A stretch of DNA of 64,000 bases, taken from NCBI GenBank assembly GCA_964036045.1, contig OZ038384.1:53210385-53274384 (forward strand), given 5' to 3'. Source of the DNA: Eutreptiella sp. 'Long Island Sound 2002'. Lineage: Eukaryota > Euglenozoa > Euglenophyceae > Eutreptiales > Eutreptiaceae. A program made the translations under genes and the position numbers. The notes below the pieces were generated by a model that was not told the origin of the DNA, did not search any database, and saw nothing but the letters and a program-made list of their open reading frames with translations. Of the stretch, positions 44,870 through 55,499 are shown piece by piece. The first letter of the stretch is position 1. Each line of letters begins with the position of its first letter.

Positions 44870-46860
44870 TAAATACACGGGACCCTCGGAGACCAACCAT
44901 GAGCTCAACCCCGTATGCAAACCTAGGCACGTCCGAAATCTGTACTTTGATGAACGTGCCCGAGGGGCCCATGAACTCTTTGATTTGACCAATTTGATAA
45001 AGAAAATTCACTAGCATACACAACGTGCACAACTTGCTTCACCTTTTTGGAAGGCATGAGAATGTAAGGGTGTGATGAAATTTGAAACGTGAGCAGGTGG
45101 AGTGCAAACTACGGGGGCATGGGACATGGTAGGAATTTGAAAAGGGACATAGCAACCAATATCGTTTTTAAGGAGCAAGGCCATGCAGCAAATGGTGCCT
45201 ACTCCCATGGCTCTTTGTCGAGTACATTTGTTTTGGTTTAGGTCCGGGCACGCACAAGTTGGGGTTACGGCACCATTCGCTACTTCAAAGGTCATCAGGG
45301 GAGCTGCCCCTACAACCGCTTGCCTAAAAAGCGTGTCAAAGTCCATCATCCCAATTCAAGGGGCACCACGAAGTGTGTGCTTGTCCGTCACCACAAATCA
45401 AGGGGCATGGGCCCTAACGTAGGCAAGGGTGCACAACAGTAGAGTGCATGGAGCCGGGGGTCGGGGGTTAGGGTAAAACAAACGATTGAGAATCATCGTA
45501 ACTACTTGAACACATTGTGAAGCAGGCTAGTTTGTGTGACGTGTGGCTGCTATTTTCCATGACCTTTGGCAACGGTTTGGCGGCAGCAGTAACGTGTTTA
45601 GGTGGGCAACAAACGGTATTTATGTAGTGCCCCATCTGGCTCTATCTAGGGCCGCCCAAGGTGAAAATTCATAAGATGGCCCCTTGGGAGCGACCGCCAC
45701 CCTAGTTTGGAGTCAACGTACCCTGTGTGGGTTTGCTTGATTGTCGAGGCTAGATCGAAGCATGGGAGGCGGCAAAGAAAGAGCGCACCCTATAACCACC
45801 GGCGCTAGAAAAGCCCAACAGTGGCCGATAAGGGAAAACAGAGCGCACTATGTAACCACCGCGCTCGAAGAGCTCAAGAGTACGCAGTACGGAAAGCAAG
45901 AACAAGGAAAAACAAGACTGGGCAAAATTGCCACATAACCCTTGCCGTCTTGCAGGCCCAAAGGTGGGCAATGGCTACAAAACGTGTGCCGCCTTGGGGG
46001 TCCCCAACGCACAATGTGGGGGGTGAAAATTAGAAATGGGAAGCAAAAGAGGGACAAAGTTGTTTACCATGCTTTTGCATTTTTGAAGCCTGCACTGACG
46101 TGACACATGGACACGGACCGGTAGCGTGAAATCTGCGGCTCCAGCTGCAAGACCTATGCGCATGTTGAAGAGTGACCGCAAACCTTAACCTAATGCGAAC
46201 ATTTGTAGAATTTCCGTTGTGACTTGACTGATCGGACACCCCCTGTCCCTAGTGGGTATGCGCTGACATGTCCACCAACACGTGAATTCACTTGTCCCCA
46301 TAGATGTCCACTTTTGGACATGCATAACTTGCATGGGGTCTGTGGCTATGGTTACAACGGTTGTACATATCCTAGGCAAACGCCTCAAAGCGTCTTCTTT
46401 GTTCCTAGATCTTTGGACGAACTCTGAACTCATGTGGCGTCGAAATACAAAAAAAAATGCTTACCATGCTTTTGCCTTTTTGAAGTCCCTTGGAAAACCT
46501 TAGCATTTTGAGGGACCAGCCACCCAAACTTGGGCATAATCCAATCCAGCAATGTACAGCGAGCTTTGTGCCATTTTGTAGAATGTTGCTTGCTGCTTGA
46601 TTGCTTGCCAAAATGCCCCCTTCCACGTTAGAGTCCAAAACGGGTTGTAGAAAATTGCTGGTTACACCAACCTAGAAAGAACCGTGTGGCATAGGTATCT
46701 TGCAGAGGTCAGGATGATGCCTCATTGCGCTGCAGCGGTAGCGCACAATTGGGAACGCTTCCGGCACGCTACAAGCACGCCAGAGGGATGCCACTAGTAC
46801 CGGAGGGTGAGGGTAATTAGCTTTGATGTATGCTAGCATACTGGCAATGAAAATTTTGAT
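44870..46860. other. Intergenic, no gene seen
   Basis: About 2 kb with only short frames. A motif TTACCATGCTTTTGC..TTTTTGAAG occurs at 46063 and 46460, hinting at a short dispersed repeat. Confidence 0.3.
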
Positions 46861-46869
46861 TGTGCAAAA

Positions 46870-47520
46870 GCCTACTCATCAGTAGATGAGGAGGTGGGTT
46901 CGAACGACAAAACAGTTCTCGGAGCAAGAGCTCAAGCTAGACCCTAAATTAGAGTCAGCATCGGAACCGAGTTGAAGTTGGAGTCAAGAATTGGCGCAAG
47001 AGTGGGAGTGGGAGTTGAGGCCGGAGGAAGAAATGGAGTCAGAGTATGACTCACATGTGGACGAGTCACTACGAATAGCACACGGTTTCTCCCAAAGATC
47101 CGTTGGGAAAATGGCCCTAAGGACTATAGGGCTGGAACTTGATGCTGCACTTGTTGATGACCTATTGGTGACCGGATCCACTATTGCAAGTTCAAACCGG
47201 GTACTCCAAATAGGAGAGAACTCAAAATGGCTCCATAACCCCTTGCCATCATGGGGACGTCAATGTGGAGAAGAATACTGTGGATATGGGATTGGGGACG
47301 GTAGACAAATGCACCATTTGTGAGGGGAAGAGGGAGGATGTTCCAAACAAATATGAAAAATTGATGCATAAGGGTATACGTTAAATAAAAAATGCCCGTG
47401 TGTATGCACCACTATATAGCCCGTGTTCCGGTTTCCACAACAATATTGAAAAAACAAGTGCACGCTGCCACACAGCACTGCGGGGCGTACCACAAGTGCC
47501 ACAGGCGTCGTAGGACAAGC
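46870..47520. repeat. Dispersed repeat R2, copy 1 (possible transposase remnant)
   Basis: Shares ordered blocks with 54030-54960: GGTTCGAACGACAAA, a GAGTTGGAGT-type run, GTGGACGAGTCACT, GGGAAAATGGCCC, CTTGATG.TGC.CTTGTTGATGA, GCACCATTTGTG and GTGTATG.ACCACT. The minus frame is Ser/Asp-rich in both copies. See 55219-55431 for the protein-like end. Confidence 0.5.
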
Positions 47521-48400
47521 AATCCTGTTTAGCAACCAGCACACAATGCTCCATGATCGTTATGCAGCACCGATGCCTCATTGAGGACGTGGTGCACAAT
47601 GGTGCACAATCGTTGCACTCCAGAAATACACCACTGTACCCGAGGCACAACACTACTGTCGAGCACGCTTATTCTGCAGCATCCCTCATTGTGCACCCTC
47701 TGCAAAATGAGGCACAAGCACTATGCACCATGATTGTTTCACCAGCTGCTTCTGCCGCCTCCTGCCCTCGGTGAGCTTGTCCTGCCAAAGGCCGATTGCA
47801 ACTCTGGTTTGGTTACCTCTGCACCTACATGATGCAGGATACTACACTATGGCAGTAGAAGTGGGGCTGAAAGCAGGCCTCAAAGCGCTCCACGCATGCA
47901 CGTCTTGGCTATGCATATGCAGCAATGTTCGGCAGCTCAATCACAGAAGCTCTATGGTACAACCCATTCAGTGGGACCTTTGGTTTACCTGAAATTTGTA
48001 CCCTATTTGTTGTCAACACGTGGTGGCGTTTCAATAATACAGTACCGAAAGGCACCCTACTTGCCCTGGTCGAATCCATGTCACCTTGCTTGCGCTAGCA
48101 CTCCTTGGCCAAGTGACTAGGCTACGATGGGTAGGGCAGGGGAAGAGTCACGAGAGGTGGGAGAGAGGTGTCAGACTAATCCGAGTGTGACACTGGGGTG
48201 TGGCACCCCGACGAGATAGATACCCTTGTGGAAGAAGACTCATATTGCGAACTTGCCTCTGTGCTAGGCGTGTCGAGGCGTCGACGTTGTTTAGGCTGGG
48301 CCGTAAGTCCGAGAGCAGCCCAGGTAGCACACGGGTCGTCAGATTCCGAGTGAGAAAAACCGATGAAGCTGACAATAGATGCAGTGTCATGATTCAGACG
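47521..48400. other. Intergenic, no gene seen
   Basis: Short frames on both strands without motif. Confidence 0.3.
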
Positions 48401-48719
48401 TCAAGCTGTGCGGTTAGAACTGTCAGATGAGCTGGTTGATGACAAAACTTCCTGAAAATTCAAGCGCCTAGAAACACCCGGTAGGATCTCTGAAGGTTGT
48501 GTGAGGCCCTTGTCACGACATACTGCCGGCGAATCCAGACAAAGTATAAGGACTTGCAATATATCTAACGATCTAGGAACGGCTGGTGCGCTGGGGGGGG
48601 GGGTGGATGGAAGCTCCAAGCTGATGACATTCCTTTGAGGTAAATATGAGACTTGATACAAAGGCGAGCTTACCCTCCCTTCTTCCGCTAGGGCGTAGCC
48701 CTTTCATTGCCAGGGATTG

Positions 48720-49110
48720 CTATGTGGCTGGGCACACGTAGCACCGAATGGTGGCCGTCACTGTGTCGACTACATGAAGTAGCGAAATCCAGAGATCAAC
48801 ATTACAGAGGGGCCACAAAGGACCCACCCATCCTGCCTCCCTCGAGCGAAACACTGCCCCCTCAAGTGCATCATAAACATACTGTGAATCCATCACAATT
48901 GCTAACCGCATTTTTCGACACTGGAAATGCTCCAATGCCTTGATTACCCCTTGCAGTTCTACCCTGTTGTTGGTCTGGGTTGTGCACGGGTGCAAAAAAC
49001 CGTTCGTTTCCCAGTGTCCCGTTCAAACACATGCGAGAGCCGCCACCTATCCTATTTTCAGGTGATGTATTGCCGAGCCGTCTGTGAAGACCAAATTCCA
49101 TCCATCTACC
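48720..49110 (-). pseudogene. RNase H domain remnant of a minus-strand LINE
   Basis: The minus strand reads NLVFTDGSA (first catalytic Asp), then with two stops TQTNNRVELQGVIKALEHF (catalytic Glu) and LAIVMDSQYVYDAL (third Asp): the D..E..D order of RNase H1-type domains found behind RT in many LINEs. In-frame stops between the blocks show it is dead. It lies downstream of the zinc finger at 49398-49718 and the RT at 51102-51593 on the same strand. Confidence 0.7.
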
Positions 49111-49397
49111 TCTAGTTGGTGAATGACACCTTTGGCTTCTACCGCAAGTTGTTGCTTGCATTCGTTGGCCCGGTGCTTTTTGGCTTCCCTGCTTTCTCAC
49201 TCAGTAGAGCTGGGATTTGAGGATATGCGAACCGTGGGTAGGACACCAGATTGATTGAGGGTCGCGACAGATTTATGAAATTGGAGAAGGGGTGCAGGCT
49301 CCCAACTGATAACCTGAGACAAGACTCTAAGCCATTGCAACAAAACATGCTCACGCCAGGGAAGCGCTGAGCCCTCTTTTACTTGGTTCCCGAGGGA

Positions 49398-49718
49398 CTA
49401 GTGGGCCGCCCTTGCTACACAAAGGGAAATTCCTTGAGGGGGAGTGGAATGAGTGCTGATGGGGTAGTGCTCGAGTTGAGAAAATTTCCCCCCCGGGGGC
49501 CACCAGCAAAATTCAATGGTAACGTGGAGCAGTGAGGCAAACCTGCGCTCACTGAGGGCATGCTGTACTGACTTGATGTTAGCGCATGTTGGGCACAAGG
49601 GGAATTTAGTCCATTTTTGCAGATGTTCCCCAAGTTTTAATTTTGCCCACAGTGCCTGATAGACAAAATGCTTAAGGAACAGGGGTAGTCGTGCTCTCCA
49701 AAAGGAGGCCCACGTCAC
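49398..49718 (-). pseudogene. zf-RVT-like segment of the minus-strand LINE
   Basis: The frame reads FVYQALWAKLKLGEHLQKW followed by CPTC and HALSERRF, matching the zf-RVT pattern (hydrophobic helix, kL..g..l.kw, C-x2-C, then H) that links RT and RNase H in LINE ORF2. The last Cys of the finger is not evident. Belongs to the same decayed element as 48720-49110. Confidence 0.55.
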
Positions 49719-49788
49719 CGTAGGGGATGATGGGGGACCAGGGGCACCGGAGCCATCTTCTTAAGGCAGTGTGAATTGCCCCAGCTAC

Positions 49789-50376
49789 CTACCCATACTG
49801 ACAGGATAGACCAGTGTCAGGGAGGGAGAGAAGCAAATTTGCTAATGGATATGGAGTAGACCTCTCGCCATGTGGCTCCAACCTTCTGGGGGCGTTTTCG
49901 CACAGTGCGCGCACAGCGCCAGTTATTACGGTGTTTACCCCGGTAACAGCCCTGAAAACCTGCCACCCTAGCAGCCATTCAAGAACTTCCTTCCAATCTT
50001 CCGAACTTACCGAACTCAGCCCACCCTTCAAGGTCTTCATGGTGGCAGCGAGCTGCTTACCAGCCTCCCGAGACCGTTTTGTAGTCTTGGGGGCGCGCGG
50101 CTTTGCACGGGGTGATGGAGTTGCCGATTTTGATGGACTCCTTCTCCGATCGTCAGGCGGGGGCGAAGGGCTGCGTGTGGAGGGGGGCGGTGAGTCGGCA
50201 TTGGGGATGGCAAAGGAGATAGACTCAACTTTGCACTGCCGATTCACCACCTTCACCGCGTCTCGGAAATACTCCAAGTGGAGTAAGCCGTCGGGCGCAA
50301 ACCCCACCACTGTGGCAGGAACTCGCATCCCATTGGAGCGAGTGTAGAACACCCTATCTCCAACATTAAAGTCCAT
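49789..50376 (-). CDS. Tudor/SH3-like small-domain ORF inside the LINE remnant
   Basis: From ATG at 50376 the frame reads MDFNVGDRVFYTRSNGM..PATVVGFAPDG.LHLEYF, a pattern of short beta strands as in Tudor or other SH3-like barrels (GDxVxYx, PATVVG, hLEY). It is followed by a Ser/Pro/Lys/Arg-rich basic linker (SPSPPPDDRRRSPSKS..) and a Trp-containing helical block (SEDWKEVLEWLLGWQVF). The C-terminal part GERSTPYPLANLLLSLPDTG runs on to the stop at 49789. It sits between the RT (51593-50518) and the zf-RVT (49718), so it is either a domain inserted in the polyprotein or the ORF of another element. The function is not known. Confidence 0.4.
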   Translation of the reverse strand: MDFNVGDRVFYTRSNGMRVPATVVGFAPDGLLHLEYFRDAVKVVNRQCKVESISFAIPNADSPPPSTRSPSPPPDDRRRSPSKSATPSPRAKPRAPKTTKRSREAGKQLAATMKTLKGGLSSVSSEDWKEVLEWLLGWQVFRAVTGVNTVITGAVRALCENAPRRLEPHGERSTPYPLANLLLSLPDTGLSCQYG

Positions 50377-50517
50377 GGTGAATGCAATAGAGGGTCTGAG
50401 AAATGAGAGCAAAAGATGATGCCCCGCAGCAGACACCCTGAGAATGTATCACCATATACCGGCCTCAGGGTGCCCGTTTGCAAGGGTACATACACGCAAG
50501 AAGGGGGAGGGTTGATG

Positions 50518-51057
50518 CTACAAGGACACACAATGGCAATAGTACCCTGCGGCAATCCTACACCCAAAAAACTGCCTACCGGTGGTGGAGAATGGCCTAC
50601 TTTTCGCACAGCGCGCGCAGCGCACGGTACGCCCCCTCTGAAGGAGGATGGTTTGAGGACAGAGGTGTCTGTCAAACAGTTCACCAATCCTGAGAATGCC
50701 TTTTCTGATTAGCGCAGGGCAATAGTAAGCGGGGCTTTCTACATTACGGAAAATGGTAGAGTGCCAAAGTGGCAGATCATTGATCTGAGTCCAATGTTGA
50801 GGGCCATACAGGCAGTATCGTCTCGCTTGAGAATAAGATTTCAATGCTAAAGCCAGGAAACCCATTGTCGAGTAAGGGACGGGCCCAAGTTGAAGATAGG
50901 GCAGCGATCTGAGGTCCCACAGCACAACATATTTGGTTGCCCACGCACGAAACTTCAGCCGCACAAAACACGGCATAACCCCCTGATCATGCGCAAAGGC
51001 CATGAAGGCCAATCCATTCTGTACCTTGAGCCATGTGTCTTGGGGGGACAGAGCCAT
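50518..51057 (-). pseudogene. LINE thumb/linker segment
   Basis: Minus frame following the RT: contains LPLWHSTIFRNVE..ALIRKGILRIGELFD, matching the plw.n..f.........l...Gi..l.dl motif of LINE ORF2 after the thumb, then a basic cysteine-containing end (VRCARCAKSRPF). It is separated from the RT frame by stops and so is non-functional. Confidence 0.6.
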
Positions 51058-51101
51058 GCCCCCACTTCTTGCGGGAGGGAAGTCTGAGCCAGGGTAAGCC
51101 C

Positions 51102-51593
51102 CTAGCTATCGAACCCTAGTGCTGTGTTGAAGACTATTTTTAGGGATCGCTCCTCTTGCTCCGTTACCCGGTGGGCTGTGGCTATGAGTAGAAGAACCGG
51201 GAGAACCCAAGTCTTTAGCAGCAAGACACGTTCTTTAAGAGAGAGCCCAAGGGATGCCACTAGAGCTGCTCTCCTCTGCGCCTCCCCCAAAACTTTGGAG
51301 AAGGTTTGTCCCACAGAGATGTTTCCAATGCATACTCCCAGGTATTTGACACAATTTCGTGTGGGTAACCCAGAGTTGTCAAAGTACTGTGCTTCTTGGG
51401 GGAGGAAGGTGCCTTTGAGGACCAATGCAGACTTCCCCAAGGTTGATTTGAGTCCGGAAACAATCCCAAACGGGTGCATAGCATCCAGAATCTCTTGTAG
51501 GTTAGTGATACACCAACTGGAGATGAGCACACATAAATCATCAGCATACATGAATGGATACGCACCTACCAGATCATCAAAGAGAAACAACAC
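51102..51593 (-). pseudogene. Non-LTR reverse transcriptase fragment with intact YADD
   Basis: A 163-codon frame covers RT motif C onward: PFMYADDLCVLISS (YADD at 51537-51548), FGIVSGLKSTLGKSALVLKG, NCVKYLGVCIGN and a helical thumb (LKERVLLLKTWVLPVLLLIATAH). Fingers and motifs A and B, expected to the right, are not seen, so the fragment is truncated. Orientation and order agree with the zf-RVT and RNase H remnants downstream. Confidence 0.75.
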
Positions 51594-52087
51594 AAACGAA
51601 GCACAAAAAGAGAAGAGCAGTGGGGAGAAGGGCCCATGCCTATGCCTATGCCTATGCCCTAGGACCTTTAAACCTGTCAGTGAACTCCATGATTTTGAGC
51701 CACTGAGCCCTCCTCAAGCGGTGATCATGATGGAAGTGTGCACCTGTAACAGTGATGTGCTGCCCATCAATATTTGAAAATTTTGCAATGAGGACACGAT
51801 AATCGATGGCCAGTGCGTCATGGCACATCCAGGAGTGTTTTCAGAGGGGGGGGGGGGGGGCAAATACCTGTTGCGTGTTGACAGGGTCTTTCTGTGCAGC
51901 CACCTCTTAAGTCCAGGGGCTTGTAGACCAGTTGATTTTCAGGAGGTAAGGTACGTTTAGGATGGGGGTTGGCGTTTGGCAGGTAGCTGACAGCACTTGA
52001 CCAGTGACTGATGGTGGTTGGCAGTCAACTGATGGTGACGGCTGGTCCCCATCGGGTTCGGTTGACCGAATGCAATTAAGAGGGATT

Positions 52088-52162
52088 ATTGGATTGGTTG
52101 AGTGGTTAGAGCACAAGACTACAGGACACTGGGACCCAGATTCGAAACCGCAGTTTGGAATG
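52088..52162 (+). other. tRNA-related sequence, probably non-functional
   Basis: An A-box-like TGGTTGAGTGGTTAGAGC (52095 on) and a B-box-like GATTCGAAACC (52139 on) lie at tRNA spacing. The T stem and acceptor stem do not pair, so it is a tRNA pseudogene or SINE head rather than a tRNA gene. Confidence 0.3.
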
Positions 52163-52289
52163 CCGTTTGTACCCCCCACCCTATCCAACCCTGACCGCTT
52201 CACGGAATTGTCTTGACCACGTTTGTTCTCTTCTTTTACCCTCTTTGCCCACCCAAGAATTCACAAATTGTTGTCCCTTGTGGCGGCGG

Positions 52290-52520
52290 TCACTTCGGAA
52301 TGGCTCTTGTGTACAGAATAGCCCCTGATGCGTTGATAACGTCGACCACCATGTGGGTATTATTCAGGCGATGCAGCGTGAAACCATTTTGCATTGCACC
52401 AAACTTTGTCTGCAGGATGGCGTTGTGCTCGTGCAGCCAAGATCCCCCTCCAGATACGATGTATGTGATTCCGTCCTGTTCGAGAACTTGCAAACTGTGG
52501 TCGTCGCCGTTCAGGACCAT
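52290..52520 (-). CDS. Last exon of a purple acid phosphatase-like metallophosphoesterase
   Basis: A strong acceptor (CCCAACTTTTGCAG) sits just before 52520 on the minus strand. The exon reads MVLNGDDHSLQVLEQDGITYIVSGGGS, then GFTLHRL, MVVDVINASGAILYTRAI and a stop. This matches the C-terminal part of type-5 (tartrate-resistant, small) purple acid phosphatases: (Y/F)xxGHDHxLQ, YxxSGxGS, GF..h......hxhxDxxGxxly. These enzymes hydrolyse phosphate esters with a two-metal centre. Here the GHxH metal motif reads GDDH, losing the first His, so this copy may be inactive or a pseudogene. Upstream exons should lie to the right but are not recognisable; a (CAA)n repeat and tRNA-like sequence occupy the next 600 bases. 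Confidence 0.55.
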   Translation of the reverse strand: MVLNGDDHSLQVLEQDGITYIVSGGGSWLHEHNAILQTKFGAMQNGFTLHRLNNTHMVVDVINASGAILYTRAIPK

Positions 52521-52867
52521 CTGCAAAAGTTGGGATATGGTGCACCATCAGGGTTGAGACTTTGCCTACTGGTATACCTGAGCCCTGGACCCGACCCTTG
52601 CCGCTGTCCAGAAATTAAGAGGTCGGCTGCCAGCTTATTCGGTGGTGTAGGACAGCACAGTGGGGCACAAATGCATCATTGCCGTGGAAATATTGGGACA
52701 AGAGAATGCAGCAGGCGGCCAAACTGTGGGGGGCAGCCAGTTCGAATCCGGGATGCCCAATTTTATGGGGATGGCGGGCGAAAAGGGGGGGAGGGTGAGG
52801 CAAATGTAACCCCCCCCTCCCCCCAAACAGTCAGCCAACAGCCGTGGCCGTGCCTGAGGGTATTCCC

Positions 52868-52868
52868 C

Positions 52869-52929
<61 letters not shown>

Positions 52930-52930
52930 C
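52868..52930. repeat. (CAA)n microsatellite
   Basis: About 21 trinucleotide units flanked by C and G homopolymers. Frames running through it as poly-Asn, poly-Val or poly-Cys are artefacts. Confidence 0.95.
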
Positions 52931-53280
52931 CCCACTGGGGGGGGGGGGGATTCCATAGGCGTCCCCCAAGTGTGGTCCCCCACCAACTGGTCGTTGTGCA
53001 GGCCGCTCCACTGCCGGCAAACACAACCGTGACAGAGATACAGACCACACGGCACCACATGACCCGACGCAGCACAATGCAGCACCGCCAATCGACACCT
53101 TTGAAGTCTGTGCGATGCAGTGGACTGGCTGTGCAAATTGACTTCCAGTGCACTTGCGGTGATGATTAAGCCAGGCTTGCCAAGGCAAGCCACAGCAGTG
53201 AGTGGGCGAAACACGGGGCTGGAGAGACACTGGGGGCGGTTGAGTTCAGTTCCGGACCCCGCACCCTACGGCGTGGGCAG

Positions 53281-53320
53281 AGGGTCCGGGGGGGGTGGGG
53301 GTGGGGTGGGGGTGGGGGGG
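53281..53320. repeat. (GGGGT)-like G-rich run
   Basis: GGGGGGGTGGGGGTGGGGTG-type sequence; G-quadruplex-capable on the plus strand. No gene in the surrounding 52930-53700. Confidence 0.7.
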
Positions 53321-53725
53321 TCAAATCTTTTTTCAGGGTTTGGGGGAATTTTTGAATTCTCCATTTCATTCTAAGCATTATGAATATACACAAATGGGGT
53401 AAAACCTTCTTAGCCTTCTTTGACCACTCATCAGAAATGAAAAATAGTAGGTATTGCGGCAGACACACAATTGAACAAGCAAAGGCACCCCAACAAATAA
53501 TAGTGTAAGAAAGCGCTTATTGCGCACCTGCGGGCGTGCTGCAGGTGCCGCAGGGTAAGGGTAATTAGCTTTAGTGTACACTGTCCAGAAATATATACCA
53601 GAACAAAAAAGTTCTGTGCACATTGATCTGTTGACACCATCGCTCTCTTCAAAGTGAAGATTACAGCCCCAGCTCAACGTGCAAAGCGTGGTAGGGAATC
53701 CCACCCTTCTACTGTGGTTAAGGAG

Positions 53726-53925
53726 NNNNNNNNNNNNNNNNNNNNNNNNNNNNNNNNNNNNNNNNNNNNNNNNNNNNNNNNNNNNNNNNNNNNNNNNNNN
53801 NNNNNNNNNNNNNNNNNNNNNNNNNNNNNNNNNNNNNNNNNNNNNNNNNNNNNNNNNNNNNNNNNNNNNNNNNNNNNNNNNNNNNNNNNNNNNNNNNNNN
53901 NNNNNNNNNNNNNNNNNNNNNNNNN
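53726..53925. other. Assembly gap of 200 Ns
   Basis: Exactly 200 undetermined bases, probably a size-estimated scaffold join. Anything spanning it is unknown. Confidence 0.99.
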
Positions 53926-54029
53926 AACATCGGTTCCACCACCACACTTTGTTGCCTGACCCCCTACATGATAGGGTGCCCAATCCCATGATGCAGGCGT
54001 TTCGAGTCATTTCGAATGAAGACTACTCT

Positions 54030-54317
54030 TCACCGGGTAAGTAGTTTGGTTCGAACGACAAAGGGTCTGGAGAGCATGAGGTCAAGCTTGACCCTAAGTC
54101 AGAATCGGAGTTGGAGTTGGAGTTGGAGCTAGAGTGAGAATCTGAGTTGGAGTCGGAATCCGATGTGGACGAGTCACTGTCAACGGAACACGTTTCGGTT
54201 TGAACATTTGCTCGGGAAAATGGCCCCATGGACCGTAAGGGTGATACTTGATGTTGCGCTTGTTGATGAACTGTTCGATGTGAACCACGGCATGGACCAT
54301 CCAATCCATGCCTTCTC
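54030..54317. repeat. Dispersed repeat R2, copy 2 (left part)
   Basis: Partner of 46870-47520; shares GGTTCGAACGACAAA, GTGGACGAGTCACT and the minus-strand peptide block YGPWGHFP. A minus frame is strikingly Ser/Asp/Asn-rich (SDSNSDSHSSSNSNSNSDSD), caused by a GAGTTG repeat. Confidence 0.5.
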
Positions 54318-54690
54318 GGGGGTCTCCCAACACTGGGGATAGAATCAGAAGCGGCTACATCACCCCTGCCTTCTCGGGGGCCCGGAATTGGGCGGAATGG
54401 CTCAATAACCCTTGCCTTCTCGGGGGTCCCCCAACAATGGGGACACAATCAGAAGCGGCTACATCACCCCTGCCTTCTCGGGGGCCCGCAAATTGGGCGG
54501 AACGGCTACATCGCCCCTACCTTCTTGGGGGTCCCCAACGATGGGGATAAAATCAGAAGTGGGTCCATAAACCCTCCCTTCTCGGGGGCCCGGAATAGGG
54601 TGGAATGGCTCAATAACCCTTGCCCTCTGGGGGGGGGGGGGGGCAACAATGGGGACAAAATCACAAGTGGCTAAAATAACCGCTGCCGTC
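54318..54690. repeat. Minisatellite M1, locus 1 (about 57-bp half units)
   Basis: Repeats of a compound unit: CTTCTCGGGGG..CCC..AATTGGG.GGAA.GGCTACATCACCCCTGC and CAATGGGGA.A.AATCAGAAG. About six half units are seen, the last with a 15-base G run. The same unit builds the array at 62565-62800. Confidence 0.75.
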
Positions 54691-55218
54691 TCATCAGTGC
54701 CCAAAGCGGGGGCAACTCAAAGCTCATAGACGGCCAATTCCATATTGGGGACGGGCCACAAAGGCACCATTTGTGGGGGGGGGGGGGGAAGAGGCCCAAA
54801 AAGGTAAGAATAGTAACAAAAATAGGGGGAAAAGGGTGTATAGGGGGATGCATTACATGAAAAGCGCATGTGTGTATGTACCACTGTATTGCCTCTATTC
54901 AAAATAATTACCCAAATTGCGCGTTGTGGGGCGCGCCGTAGGCACCGTTAGATGAGCACCCCCCTAAGACACAGGGCTACATCGACGGCTGCAATTTGAT
55001 GCATGGTTTTCATATCATGGGGGAAATTTTGCTTGGCTCATGTCTGGCATGCAACTCTTGTATCAACTATCCCGACTTCAACCCCACATTCACCCTCCCC
55101 TAGAGAAGCCCCCCAAGTAGACCAAAGTGGACTGCACACCTGCAAAGCACGTTGCAGAAGGTCATTTCCCATGTGCCAAACAAACAGCATTATCCCTACA
55201 AGTGTGGGCGTTCATACA

Positions 55219-55431
55219 TTAAGCACAATAGTGCTCCTTGCACTCATCACAAACTGCGCCGGTGGTGCGCTTTTGACAACACAAGGCACACACCTCTACC
55301 TCATCCTGCGTGGCGGCCGAGTCGCTTTTATCGGTCCAAACATGAGGCGGGATATGGTCCCATGGTCCATAAAGAGTACAGCGGACCTGCCTCCGAATGC
55401 AAAATTGCATGAAATGCAACACAACATGCAC
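55219..55431 (-). pseudogene. Cysteine-rich C-terminal piece, possibly of a piggyBac-like transposase
   Basis: The minus frame reads QVRCTLYGPWDHIPPHVW, an acidic spacer, then CALCCQKRTTGAVCDECKEHYC and a stop. The YGPW(D/G)H(I/F)P block is shared with repeat R2 at about 54235. A final C-x2-C...C-x2-C cluster after a variable acidic stretch resembles the C-terminal zinc-binding tail of piggyBac transposases, but no DDD catalytic core is visible, so the link is tentative. It may equally be an unrelated zinc-finger protein. Confidence 0.25.
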
Positions 55432-55499
55432 GGACTAGTGCACCTCAGTACAGCTGCCATGCTAGATGATGAGTCCATGTCCCCCATATCAAAGGGCAA

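Noticed and set aside
52088-52162. Functional tRNA gene
   Set aside because: A and B boxes are present but T and acceptor stems do not pair.
52763-53230. Frames with long Val, Cys, Leu or Asn runs
   Set aside because: Translated (CAA)n and homopolymers.
53654-54044. Frames running through the run of Ns
   Set aside because: They only exist because unknown bases do not stop translation.
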